Shown piece after piece: positions 6,332 through 14,754 of a stretch of DNA of 51,524 nt. Positions within the stretch are counted from its first letter, which is position 1. Every line of letters begins with the position of its first letter. The position numbers were made by a program, and so were the translations under genes. Origin of the DNA: Planctomycetota bacterium (GTDB lineage: Bacteria; Planctomycetota; UBA8108; JACQVS01); assembly GCA_016209605.1 (NCBI GenBank), contig JACQVS010000120.1, positions 1 to 51,524 on the forward strand. The letters are read 5' to 3'. Under the pieces are notes generated by a model. The model saw only the letters and a list, made by a program, of their open reading frames with translations, did no database searches and was not told where the DNA came from.

Positions 6332-8713
6332 ATGAGCAAGTTGACGCGTGCCCTCGTAAAACCGTCTTGCGCCTGGCTCTGCCTGATTCTGATAACCCCG
6401 CCGGCCGCCGCCGCCGAAAAGATCGGCCCAGCCGCGGAGTACGCCGCTGCCGCCGCCGCCCTGGAGAGCGCCATCGCCCGCGAGATGCGAGACCACGAGC
6501 TGCCGGCGGTCTCCATCGCCCTGGTCGACGGCGATCGGATCGTCTGGGCGCAAGGCTTCGGCTCCGCCGATCCCGCCGGACAGCGCCCCGCCACCGCCGA
6601 GACCGTCTACCGGGTCGGCTCCGTCTCCAAGCTTTTCACCGATCTCGGCATCATGCAGCTCGTCGAGCGCGGCGAGGTCGACCTTGACCAGCCGGTCGCC
6701 GCCTACCTCCCCGACTTCAAGCCCCGCAATCCTTTCCCCAAGGCCATCACCCTGCGCCAGCTGATGTCGCACCGCTCCGGCCTGGTGCGCGAGCCGCCGG
6801 CGGGCAACTACTTCGATCCCACCGGCCCGACGCTGGCGCAGACCGTCGCCAGCCTCAACGCCACCGCCCTGGTTTACGAGCCGGAAGCCCGCATCAAGTA
6901 CTCCAACGCCGGGATCGCCGTGGCCGGCCGCGTCCTCGAGCGCCTGAAGGGAAAACCTTTCGCCGAGTGCCTCGAGCAGGCGGTCCTGGAGCCGCTGGGG
7001 CTCGTGAAGAGCGGCTTTGCGCTCACCCCGGCCATCGGCCGGGACCTCGCCAGGGCCTCTATGTGGACCTACGGCGGCCGGCGCTTCGAGGCCCCCACCT
7101 TTCAACTCGGCATGGCGCCGGCGGGGAGCATGTACTCGACGGTGATCGACCTCGGCCGTTTCCTGACCGCGCTTTTCAACGGCGGCTCCGGCCCCAAGGG
7201 CCGGCTGGTGAAGCCGGAGACGCTGGAGAAGATGTGGGAGCCGCAGTTCGCCGCCGCCGGCGAAAAGAGCGGCTTCGGCATCGGCTTCGCCATCTCGCAG
7301 CTGGAAGGCCGGAGGAGGATCGGCCACGGCGGCGCGATTTACGGATTCGCCACGGAGCTCGAGGCTCTGCCGGATGCCAAGCTGGGCGTGGTGGCGGCGA
7401 CTTCCCTCGACGTCGCTAACGCGGTGATGGAGCGGATCGCCGGCCACGCCCTCAAGCTGATGCTCGCCCGACGGGAGGGGAAGCCGCTGCCGGCTTACCC
7501 CATGCCGGAGGCCGTCGGGGAGGACCTCGCCCGGCGGCTCGAGGGCCGCTACGCGCGCGGCGGAGAGATGGTGGAAATCTTCCGCCGCCCCGGCGGGCTC
7601 AGCCGCGGCGAGGTCAAGCTCTTCCTTCGACGCCGCGAGCTGACGCTCCAGCTCAAGAAGCTGGAAAGCGAGCTGATCGCCGCTGACCCGCTGGGCTACG
7701 GCCTCAAGGTCGCCTTCGGCGAAGGGGAGGTGAACGTCGGCGGGGAGGTTTTTCAGCGGATCCCCGATGATCGGCCGGCGGCCCCTCCCGAGCGCTGGCG
7801 CGGCTTGATCGGCGAGTACGGCTGGGACCACAACACCCTCTATATCCTCGAGCGCGACGGCCGGCTGCACGCCCTCATCGAGTGGTTCTTCTGCTACCCT
7901 CTCACCGAGGTGGCGGAGGATGCCTTCGCCTTCCCCGACTACGGCCTCTACCACGGCGAGAAGCTCATCTTCCAGCGCGAGGCGAGCGGCCGGGCGTCTC
8001 AAGTCGAGGCCGCCAGCGTCGTCTTCAAAAGGCGTCCGCTCCCCAGCGAGGGCGGCCCCGCCTTCCGCATCCGCCCGCTCCGGCCGGTGGAGGAGCTGCG
8101 GCGGAAGGCGCTCGCCGCCCGGCCCCCCGAGGAGAAGGGCGGCTTGCTCGAGCCGGATCTGGTGGAGCTGAAAGACCTCGATCCCTCCCTGCGCTTCGAC
8201 ATCCGCTACGCCGCCGCGGACAACTTTATGGGCGCCGCCATGTACGAGGAGCCGCGGGCCTTCCTGCAGCGCCCCGCCGCCGAGGCGCTCCTCCGGGCGC
8301 ATCGCGCTCTGGGGGAAAAAGGCTACGGCCTCCTGATCCACGACGGCTACCGGCCCTGGTTCGTCACCAGGATCTTCTGGGAGGCGACGCCGCCCGAGCA
8401 GCGGCACTTCGTCGCCGATCCCTCGAAGGGCTCGCGGCACAATCGCGGCTGCGCCGTCGATCTGACCCTTTACGACCTCAAGACCGGCGAGCCGGCCGAG
8501 ATGGTGAGCGGCTACGACGAGTTCTCGGCGCGCGCCTATCCCGACTATCCCGGCGGCGCCTCGCTCCAGCGCTGGCATCGCGAACTGCTGCGCCGCGCCA
8601 TGGAGGCGGAGGGCTTCCAGGTCTACGAGTACGAGTGGTGGCACTTCGACTACCAGGACTGGCGCCGCTACCCGATCTTGAACCTCCGCTTCGACCAGGT
8701 CTCCAAAAATTGA
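6332..8713 (+). CDS. Fusion of class-C beta-lactamase-fold serine hydrolase and VanX-type D-Ala-D-Ala dipeptidase
   Basis: 793-residue exported protein with a signal peptide ending near residue 28. Residues about 40-400 form a serine hydrolase of the class C beta-lactamase/penicillin-binding family: SVSK (97-100) is the SxxK nucleophile motif, a YSN motif lies in KYSNAGIAV, and HGG lies in IGHGGAIYGF. Residues about 400-600 are a beta-rich linker with a DUF3471-like feel. Residues about 610-793 match the M15D/VanX dipeptidase: HDGYRPW with Arg674, zinc ligands His703 and Asp710 in SRHNRGCAVDL, and Glu768 and His771 in EYEWWHFDY. Both halves are expected to act on D-alanyl peptides or related amides in the periplasm. 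The start ATG 6332 follows the divergent spacer closely. Complete catalytic motifs argue both domains are active; the natural substrate is unknown. Confidence 0.88.
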   Translation: MSKLTRALVKPSCAWLCLILITPPAAAAEKIGPAAEYAAAAAALESAIAREMRDHELPAVSIALVDGDRIVWAQGFGSADPAGQRPATAETVYRVGSVSKLFTDLGIMQLVERGEVDLDQPVAAYLPDFKPRNPFPKAITLRQLMSHRSGLVREPPAGNYFDPTGPTLAQTVASLNATALVYEPEARIKYSNAGIAVAGRVLERLKGKPFAECLEQAVLEPLGLVKSGFALTPAIGRDLARASMWTYGGRRFEAPTFQLGMAPAGSMYSTVIDLGRFLTALFNGGSGPKGRLVKPETLEKMWEPQFAAAGEKSGFGIGFAISQLEGRRRIGHGGAIYGFATELEALPDAKLGVVAATSLDVANAVMERIAGHALKLMLARREGKPLPAYPMPEAVGEDLARRLEGRYARGGEMVEIFRRPGGLSRGEVKLFLRRRELTLQLKKLESELIAADPLGYGLKVAFGEGEVNVGGEVFQRIPDDRPAAPPERWRGLIGEYGWDHNTLYILERDGRLHALIEWFFCYPLTEVAEDAFAFPDYGLYHGEKLIFQREASGRASQVEAASVVFKRRPLPSEGGPAFRIRPLRPVEELRRKALAARPPEEKGGLLEPDLVELKDLDPSLRFDIRYAAADNFMGAAMYEEPRAFLQRPAAEALLRAHRALGEKGYGLLIHDGYRPWFVTRIFWEATPPEQRHFVADPSKGSRHNRGCAVDLTLYDLKTGEPAEMVSGYDEFSARAYPDYPGGASLQRWHRELLRRAMEAEGFQVYEYEWWHFDYQDWRRYPILNLRFDQVSKN

Positions 8714-8742
8714 TTTCCTCGTTCATCCCAGACGCCATCTGA

Positions 8743-10002
8743 TCACGCCGCCGGGTCCGGACCAGCCTCCACGAACGGCTCGGGCGGCCGCGGGCCGCCG
8801 ATGAACAGGTACTCGAGGAGGTAAACGGCGTCGCTGCCGTCAATGCCGCCATCATCGTTGACATCGCCGGCCTCGAGGGGATCCGGGGCCGGCCCCCCGA
8901 GGTAGGCGTAGCGGAGGAGGGCGATGGCGTCGGAGATGTCGACCTCGCCGTCCGCGTTGATCCGCCCGCGCTGGAAGAAGAGCTCCGGCGTCACTTCCGC
9001 CAAATCATTGAAGCGCTGGAAGTCGGTGAGGTTGGCGGCCAGCGCTCCGCCGCTCGCGCCGGCGCCCGGCGAGAACTCTTTCAGCCCCGGCCGGAAGGCG
9101 AGGAAGGTGGCCGAGAAGAAGACGCCGCCCGGGACCTCGATCCTGGCGAAGGTCTCGAGCCCCCCCTCGACCAGGCGGTCGATGGTGCCGAGGTTGGGGT
9201 CGGCGAGGTAAAGCTCCCTGCCGGCGAAGACCATGTCTATCTTGTTGGGAATGTCGGCGAGCAGCACCTCGGCGTCTTGAGGTCCGAGGACGCCGACGCC
9301 GATCGCCGACTCGACCTGCGCGGCGGTGAAGCGCCAGAGCTGGTTGGGGAGGCCATCGAATCTGGCGGTGGCGTAGTAGAGGTTGTCAGCGCCATCGAAA
9401 GCCAGCGGGCCGGAGTACTGGGGGATCTCATCGACGATGGCGTCGTTATCCTGGGCGGGATCGCCATCGAAGAGGACGATGCTGTTCCCCTTCACCTTGC
9501 TGAGGGCGGACACCAGGCCCTGCCCCTTCCCGTTGAAGCTCATGTCGAAGTTGAAGGAGAGGTAGTCCACCGGCTTCAAGTCGCCGGCCGGCCCGGCGCC
9601 GTCTCCAGTGAGCGGGATGCGGTAAAGGTTGCCGCGGGTGTTCTCGCCGAAGATCACCGCCGACCCATCGGGGATGACCTCCAGGAAGGAGCCGAAGATG
9701 GGGCGGTCGCCGGAGCCGATGGGCGGGGTGAAGAGCACCTTCTCATCCTCTCCATTCGAATGGCGCCGCACCGAGACGCCGTCGTAGTAGAGCTTCGAGC
9801 CGTCCGGGGCGTAGGCCAGGCCGCCGAGAATCTGGTTGGGACTGAGATGAATGAAATCTTTCGTCCCGAATCCGCGCGGCGCCTTGAGGAGGCTGTCCGC
9901 CGCGCCGGGGCGGGCGGCTGCCGCCCAGAAGGCCAACACGAGAAACGGCCGGCAATGATGAAAATGACCAAGTTGAAAGACTGACCTTGAAGCGTGAACC
10001 AT
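8743..10002 (-). CDS. Secreted propeller-like protein with C-terminal dockerin-like repeats, under a cobalamin riboswitch
   Basis: 419 residues from ATG 10002, which has AAAGGAGGG about 8 nt upstream. A signal sequence covers roughly residues 15-35. Residues about 40-330 have recurrent short blade-like phrases (GGLAYAPDGSKLYYDG, GSAVIFGENTRGNLYRIP, GADNLYYATARFDG, GRELYLADPNLGTIDRL) typical of a beta-propeller. The last 80 residues hold two dockerin-like calcium loops (NADGEVDISDAIALL, DVNDDGGIDGSDAVYLL). Unlike the other dockerin proteins here it lacks the Cys-containing tail and ends GPDPAA. The 5' leader contains a full cobalamin riboswitch, so expression should fall when B12 is plentiful. 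Surface propellers that bind B12 (BtuG) are known in Bacteroides; a comparable role here is inference. Confidence 0.82.
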   Translation of the reverse strand: MVHASRSVFQLGHFHHCRPFLVLAFWAAAARPGAADSLLKAPRGFGTKDFIHLSPNQILGGLAYAPDGSKLYYDGVSVRRHSNGEDEKVLFTPPIGSGDRPIFGSFLEVIPDGSAVIFGENTRGNLYRIPLTGDGAGPAGDLKPVDYLSFNFDMSFNGKGQGLVSALSKVKGNSIVLFDGDPAQDNDAIVDEIPQYSGPLAFDGADNLYYATARFDGLPNQLWRFTAAQVESAIGVGVLGPQDAEVLLADIPNKIDMVFAGRELYLADPNLGTIDRLVEGGLETFARIEVPGGVFFSATFLAFRPGLKEFSPGAGASGGALAANLTDFQRFNDLAEVTPELFFQRGRINADGEVDISDAIALLRYAYLGGPAPDPLEAGDVNDDGGIDGSDAVYLLEYLFIGGPRPPEPFVEAGPDPAA

Positions 10003-10135
10003 ACCGTGTCCCTCCTTTCACCGAAAAGGACAAGATCCTGGCCGCCGGGGGTGAGTCGAGGGGGGCTCCACGAATGGAAGGCGCCGGGAAGGCAGCCTGA
10101 AAACCTCTTCTCGCTCCCCGGAGACGCGTGAAATT

Positions 10136-10395
10136 TTCAGGCAGGTCTCCTGGCTTCTGGATCGTCCCGCCTTGCGTGCCTTCCCAGCCCGCCAACCTCC
10201 TGGCGCGGGGTTTCAACCGCGTTCAAGAGATCGAACGGGCCAGTGGCATCCGGAGCGGAAGGGCTCGCCGAAAAAAGCCTCCATCACGGTTCGGCGCCTT
10301 CCTTCCGCTCCCAGCAAGTCGGTCCCCAGTTACAGTGGCGGGGTCCGCGCCGGCATTTCACCGGCTTCCCTGTTGGCTCGAGGAGAAGTCGAAGC
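10136..10395 (-). promoter_or_regulatory. Cobalamin (B12) riboswitch
   Basis: Read on the minus strand, the element shows the hallmarks of the AdoCbl riboswitch in order: AGGGAAGCCGGTGAAATGCC, then GCGCGGACCCCGCCACTGTA (the B12 box region), a variable arm, a second GCCACTGG segment, and the 3' closing GGGAAGGC with AAGCCAGGAGACCTGC. It starts about 50 nt after a good promoter and ends 134 nt before the start codon of the propeller-dockerin gene; no other minus-strand gene intervenes. I see no obvious intrinsic terminator between riboswitch and gene, so control is probably at translation initiation. Boundaries are approximate. Confidence 0.95.
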
Positions 10396-10446
10396 TTCTC
10401 AAATCCCCGAGCTGTGTCCTCGCTGGACGCCTGAAGAAACGATGAT

Positions 10447-10475
10447 CCTATAACCAATTTACGGCCGGCGGTCAA
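10447..10475 (-). promoter_or_regulatory. Sigma-70-type promoter driving the riboswitch transcript
   Basis: On the minus strand TTGACC (10470-10475) and TATAGG (10447-10452) are separated by exactly 17 bp, about 50 nt upstream of the conserved riboswitch core. Confidence 0.7.
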
Positions 10476-10498
10476 GAAAAAAGAATAAAAGGCAGCCA

Positions 10499-10663
10499 TT
10501 ATTTCTCAGCCGTCTGGTTCTCAACCGTGAAGCCAACGATGAAAGCCAGCGCCATCGGATTCACGGTGTTGAATGCTAAAAGCATGGGCAGGCAGCCGAG
10601 CGGCAGGAACAATCCGTTAAGAACGAGAAGGATCAGGAGCATACGTGAAATTAAATTTCTCAT
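10499..10663 (-). CDS. Small hydrophobic protein, 54 residues
   Basis: An ORF too short for usual cut-offs: ATG 10663 with GGGAG about 7 nt upstream, stop TAA 10499-10501. The protein has two hydrophobic stretches (about 7-31 and 37-47) and a lipobox-like LPLGC near residue 24, so it could be a small membrane protein or lipoprotein. It sits 45 nt downstream of the dockerin protein gene on the same strand and ends just before the riboswitch promoter. No family recognised. Coding status is inferred from the ribosome site and composition only. Confidence 0.45.
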   Translation of the reverse strand: MRNLISRMLLILLVLNGLFLPLGCLPMLLAFNTVNPMALAFIVGFTVENQTAEK

Positions 10664-10708
10664 ACCGACTCCCATTCAAAATCACTGAAGAAAAATATCT
10701 CGATGTTC

Positions 10709-11605
10709 TCAAGATGAATCTTCGCAGTTGGACTGGGTGCAGCCGAGGCTGCTTTTGAACGGATCGCAATTGCAAGACCGAAAAGGAGCCGGAAGCGGCT
10801 GGCCGCCCTGAAATAGCCAGAGCACAATTGCCAGGGGATCGGACAAATTCAGGCGGCTATCGCCATTTGAGTCGAGAGCTCCATCGCAGTCAAAAAATTT
10901 TTTGTGGTTAAGAATAATCCTGTAAATGGAAATTATGGCATCGGCAATATTCAACCTCCCGTTTCCATCGACATCGCCGCGCCGGAATCGCTGCCCGGAT
11001 TCGCCGCGAACCTCTCCATCGGTGACCTTCTCAGGCTTTTTGGTTTTGCCGTCAACTGTAAGAAGAGTGGGGGTCGGAGGAGAGTTTGGCGGGTTGAGGT
11101 CGTCGCTGAATTCGATGAACGTCGGGAGCGAGGGATCGAGATCTGCAATCACTTTGTATCTAGCTTTTGCAATTGGGAAATTATCGCCCCCCGGCAGCGG
11201 AAATGCCGGAGGAGGAAAAATATATAAAGGAATGGCAGAGATGAATCCAGGCGGGGGGTCGCCTGCGGCAAAGCCGATGACGGGAAAGAACAAATCTTCC
11301 GGTTGAAGAGGAAGTTCCGGAGCAAAATGAGTCGCTTCGAGCAACTGGAGCTTCACGGGATCGTGCCGCACACCAAACGACCAGCCTTGCATCTTGGCGC
11401 TTTTAATATCAAAAACCACGAACGCGGTGAATTCTTCGCCTTTTCGAGCACAAATCCTGAAATTTCTTTCTACGGAAACTTCGAAGAAGATGTGCTCAGT
11501 ATCAGGAACGCAATCCATAGGAAGATTGCAGAAAGGATGCTCGCCGGAGAAACAGAGGCCAACGGCAAAAAAGAAGGCGCTGAGCCAGGCAATGATTTCT
11601 TTCAT
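10709..11605 (-). CDS. Secreted cohesin-like plus dockerin-like protein
   Basis: 298 residues from ATG 11605, chosen because it begins directly with a signal peptide (MKEIIAWLSAFFFAVGLCFS). An in-frame ATG at 11668 would add 21 polar residues; neither start has a clear ribosome site. Residues about 50-215 resemble the cohesin-like beta-sandwich that often precedes dockerins in planctomycete proteins (QGWSFGVRHDPVKLQLLEAT). The C-terminus has two dockerin-like calcium loops (DVDGNGRLNIADAIISIYRI, DSNGDSRLNLSDPLAIVLWL) and a Cys-rich tail. Probable extracellular structural or binding protein. The base composition is noticeably more AT-rich than the genes on either side. Confidence 0.75.
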   Translation of the reverse strand: MKEIIAWLSAFFFAVGLCFSGEHPFCNLPMDCVPDTEHIFFEVSVERNFRICARKGEEFTAFVVFDIKSAKMQGWSFGVRHDPVKLQLLEATHFAPELPLQPEDLFFPVIGFAAGDPPPGFISAIPLYIFPPPAFPLPGGDNFPIAKARYKVIADLDPSLPTFIEFSDDLNPPNSPPTPTLLTVDGKTKKPEKVTDGEVRGESGQRFRRGDVDGNGRLNIADAIISIYRIILNHKKFFDCDGALDSNGDSRLNLSDPLAIVLWLFQGGQPLPAPFRSCNCDPFKSSLGCTQSNCEDSS

Positions 11606-11754
11606 GTTTATAATTTTATGCAACGGATGTGTGGGCGGCGAGTTTTTTTGAGCGCGAGTTGTAGTCATGGTTTGTATTACTTATTCGAAAAGCAATAAGG
11701 AAAGCCACCCGACGACACTTGGCATCCAGTATTCCGCCCGCAATAATGCCTACT

Positions 11755-12144
11755 ATGAGCAAGTCCGAAAAATTGAACCGGCGACTCATGGAGCTTGAGG
11801 TAGAATATCGAGCGCTACTTCGGAAAGAGCTGGAGAAATTGGCGGTGGGTGGATACTCGAGTTACCTCTACGATCTTCAGTCGAAATACCCCATTGGGAA
11901 GTTCTGGCGCCGCAGGTACCGGGAGATCGAGAGGCTCGAGGAAAAGATCGTGGAGCTCTCTAGGAAGCTGGGCGTCGGACTCAAGGAGAGCGCGGTCAGG
12001 ATTGCCCAGGAGTTCGCCAATCAGCACCGGGCGGTTCGAGAATCCGAGCACTGGAGAGCCTGGTGGAAGGGGCAAAGCCAGGCCGTCGCGAAGGAGCTCC
12101 TTACCAAGTTGCTAACAATAAAACGATCCCCGGTGCCGCCCTAA
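11755..12144 (+). CDS. Hypothetical basic, helical protein
   Basis: 129 residues from ATG 11755; ATG 11746 or TTG 11719 are other possible starts and none has a clear ribosome site. The protein is rich in Lys, Arg and Glu with predicted long helices (SEKLNRRLMELEVEYRALLR, REIERLEEKIVELSRKL), suggesting a coiled coil. No family is recognised, and no signal peptide or membrane segment is seen. It stands alone between the divergent dockerin gene and a hairpin-bearing gap. Confidence 0.5.
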   Translation: MSKSEKLNRRLMELEVEYRALLRKELEKLAVGGYSSYLYDLQSKYPIGKFWRRRYREIERLEEKIVELSRKLGVGLKESAVRIAQEFANQHRAVRESEHWRAWWKGQSQAVAKELLTKLLTIKRSPVPP

Positions 12145-12192
12145 AAGTCCGCTCAAATCCGATAGCTAGATTCTCTTACCAAGACTTCATAA

Positions 12193-12254
12193 TGCGGGCT
12201 TCGCCCGCAACCGAGCTATCCGCAACTTCTCCGCAACCTGCGGAGAAGTTGCGG
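12193..12254. repeat. Two adjacent perfect hairpins
   Basis: TGCGGGC (12193-12199) pairs with GCCCGCA (12203-12209) around TTC. Eleven bases on, CCGCAACTTCTCCGCA (12220-12235) pairs perfectly over 16 bp with TGCGGAGAAGTTGCGG (12239-12254) around ACC. There is no T-tract, so it is not a classical terminator. It lies between the hypothetical gene and the 5'-truncated NHL gene, close to the point where that gene's homology begins. Confidence 0.75.
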
Positions 12255-12300
12255 AGGAAGAATCTATACCCCAAACGCCTCTGCCACGGCTTTTGGTTTT

Positions 12301-14653
12301 TTGGCTACCATCCGCAAGAGAGCCCGAGCAGGTCCCTCTGGCGTTCGGCGTCCTTGGTGCCGAGGAACCATCTCCGACCAGGCTAACTTTCGCCTCCGCC
12401 GCCTGGATGAGAACGGCAACATCACGACGATTTGCGGCAGCGGGGTCGCCGGATACACCGGTGACGATGGCCCTCCCCTCCTGGCCACGATCCGCTCGCC
12501 CATCGGCCAGTCCGCGCCTCCCGCCGGCAGGATCGCCATCGATGCCCAGGACAGGATCTACATCGCCGACACTGGCAACCACGTCATCCGCCGCATCGAC
12601 GCCGATGGCAAGATCCGCACCATCGCCGGCATCGGTCAAGCGGGCTACTCCGGAGACGGCGGCCCGGCCACGGCGGTGAAGCTGAATACGCCGAGCGACG
12701 TGGTGGTGGCGCCGGATGGGACGTTTTACATCGCGGACACCAATAACCACCGCATCCGGCGCCTCCAGTTCAAGGGCCCGGATTTCACCGACGGGCAGAT
12801 CACCACCATCGCCGGCACCGGCGTTGCCGGGGACAGCGGCGACGGGGGCCCGGCGATCGAGGCCCAGATCAACTACCCCCAGGACCTCGAGCTCGGGCTG
12901 GACGGCAAGCTCTACTTCGCGGACACCGACAACGACCGGGTGCGCCGCATCGACCTCCAGAGCGGCATCATCGAAGGGGTGGCCGTGACGGGCGAGCGGG
13001 GCTACTCGGGAGATGGGGGAAGCGCCATGGCGGCCAGGTTCAACCGGCCGTTCGGCATCGCCTTCGATCCCTTCGGAAACCTCTACATTTCCGACACTTT
13101 CAACAGCCGCATCCGCAAGGTGAAGCTCACCTCGACGCCGGAAGGTCCCGAGCCGATTCTCCCCGCGGACTACCGCTCGAGCTACGTCGAGGTGCGCAAC
13201 TGCCGCTTCAGCCTGGAGCACGGCGGGGTCTACATCCGCGTGCTGGCGAGCCCGGAGGCGGCCCTGAAGTATCTCGAGAACGCCAATCCGCTGCCAGTGG
13301 GCAGCGTCATCGTCAAGGAGGAATACAGCGATGACCACTGTGAGGCGAGCGAGCTGCTGCGCTGGCGTGTCATGGGCAAGGAGTCTCCGGGCTTCGACCC
13401 CGCCGACGGCGACTGGCACTGGCAATGGCTCACTTCGCGCTGTGAGGTGGTCTACGATGACAAGAAGACGTGCATCGGTTGCCACCTGCAGTCGGATTGC
13501 GTGCGCCGCGATTACATGTGCACGCTCCCGGGCGGGGGGGCGGAGATGAAGGCCGGTCCGCGACCATCGGCCGCAACTTCGTGAGCGATGGTCCCTGCGC
13601 CACCGGCATCACCGGCAAGTCGAGGACCGTCAGTTACACCAACGACGTCCTGCCCCTCCTGCGCGCTGGGCATTGCCTCAACGGCGCCTGCCACGGGGGC
13701 GGCTTCAATCCGACAACCGATTACGACCTCCGGACCTATGAAGGCATGACTGTCCTGCGAGGAATCGAAGTGCGAGTGACGGCATATGCCCCGAACTCGG
13801 CGGCGATCCCCTTCCCGAACTGAACGCTGAGGAACAGGCGGAGTGCAGCGGCAACATGCCTCCAGCGGTGTTGCCACGGCCGGTATATTACACCTATCCA
13901 GGCTATCCGGCGGAATTCCGGATCGAGGCGATGGATCCGGAGGGGGGCCATTTGCTTTTCCATACGGTCGATTTTCCGCTCGGGGCGAGCCTCGAGGAGG
14001 AGACCGGGCTGGTGCGCTGGACGCCGAGCGAGGAGCAAATTGGGCCGAATTACCTGTCCTTCACGGTGAGCGATGAGGCTGTCCCGCCCAATCGAGTCGG
14101 AGGGCTCCTCGTCTTCCAGGTTTACCCTGTCGATGGCTGCGTCCGGCCTGAATGCGATCCGGCCCGCGGTTGCGAACCAGGCCTCGCGCCGCTGACGGAA
14201 AGCTGCTGCGGCGGCCCGGGAACGCGTGTACCCGAACCGGAAGTCGGGTGTCCGGAAGGAAGGGTTTTACACGCCGGGCGCAATCCCGCGGGATCCCCCA
14301 GCATCCGCCGCCTCCAAAATTGCGACCTTTTACGGCTCATCCCCCTGGGACAAGGCGGATACGGCGCGAGGCTCAATCTGGAGGCGCGCTGCCTCGCCCC
14401 GGAGCAGATCCTCGTCAAGGCGCGCCTTGAAACGGCCGGTTCCATCCTCTTTGACGAATCGGCTCGGCTCAATTTCGAGACGCGGGCCGATGGCTTCATT
14501 CAAGTTCTGGGGCTTCGCTTCATCGCCGAAGGCACATTCTCCGACGGCATGGAAGCCCAGCTCACGATCGCGGTCACCGATGCCGATGGTGAGAGAATCG
14601 AGAGGAAGCTGCGGCTGATCCTCACTCGCGGCGCCGTGCCGGATCTCCCTTGA
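12301..14653 (+). pseudogene. NHL-propeller/cytochrome P460-like heme protein, 5'-truncated with two frameshifts
   Basis: One gene appears spread over three frames. 12301-13584 encodes NHL repeats (IYIADTGNHVIRRIDADGKI, TIAGTGVAGDSGDGGPA and three more) followed by a cytochrome P460-like domain ending in a c-type heme site CIGCH. The frame is then lost at a G7 run (13534-13540). 13470-13823 continues in another frame with NDVLPLLRAGHCLNGACHGG, a second heme-like site. A second shift near 13750-13800 leads to 13856-14653, an Ig-like domain (TYPGYPAEFRIEAMDPEGG) and a Cys-containing tail. Recognisable homology begins abruptly near 12370 (SDQANFRLRRL), without a signal peptide, so the 5' end is missing too. 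Both shifts are of the minus-one type; the first could be a homopolymer sequencing error. The intact protein would be a secreted heme protein. Confidence 0.65.
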
Positions 14654-14754
14654 AATTCGAACCCGGCGCGCGGACAAGCAGGTTCCGGGGTAAGGTAGAA
14701 GGGCAGATGCCTCTTCAACCCGCGAAGCTCCGCCTTTATGATTTTCAGGAAACC

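Noticed and set aside
6314..8644. A 776-codon minus-strand frame
   Set aside because: Antisense shadow of the beta-lactamase/VanX fusion, whose catalytic motifs are intact on the plus strand.
13821..13823. TGA in the NHL/cytochrome gene as selenocysteine
   Set aside because: The sequence after it does not continue the protein in that frame; homology moves to another frame instead.
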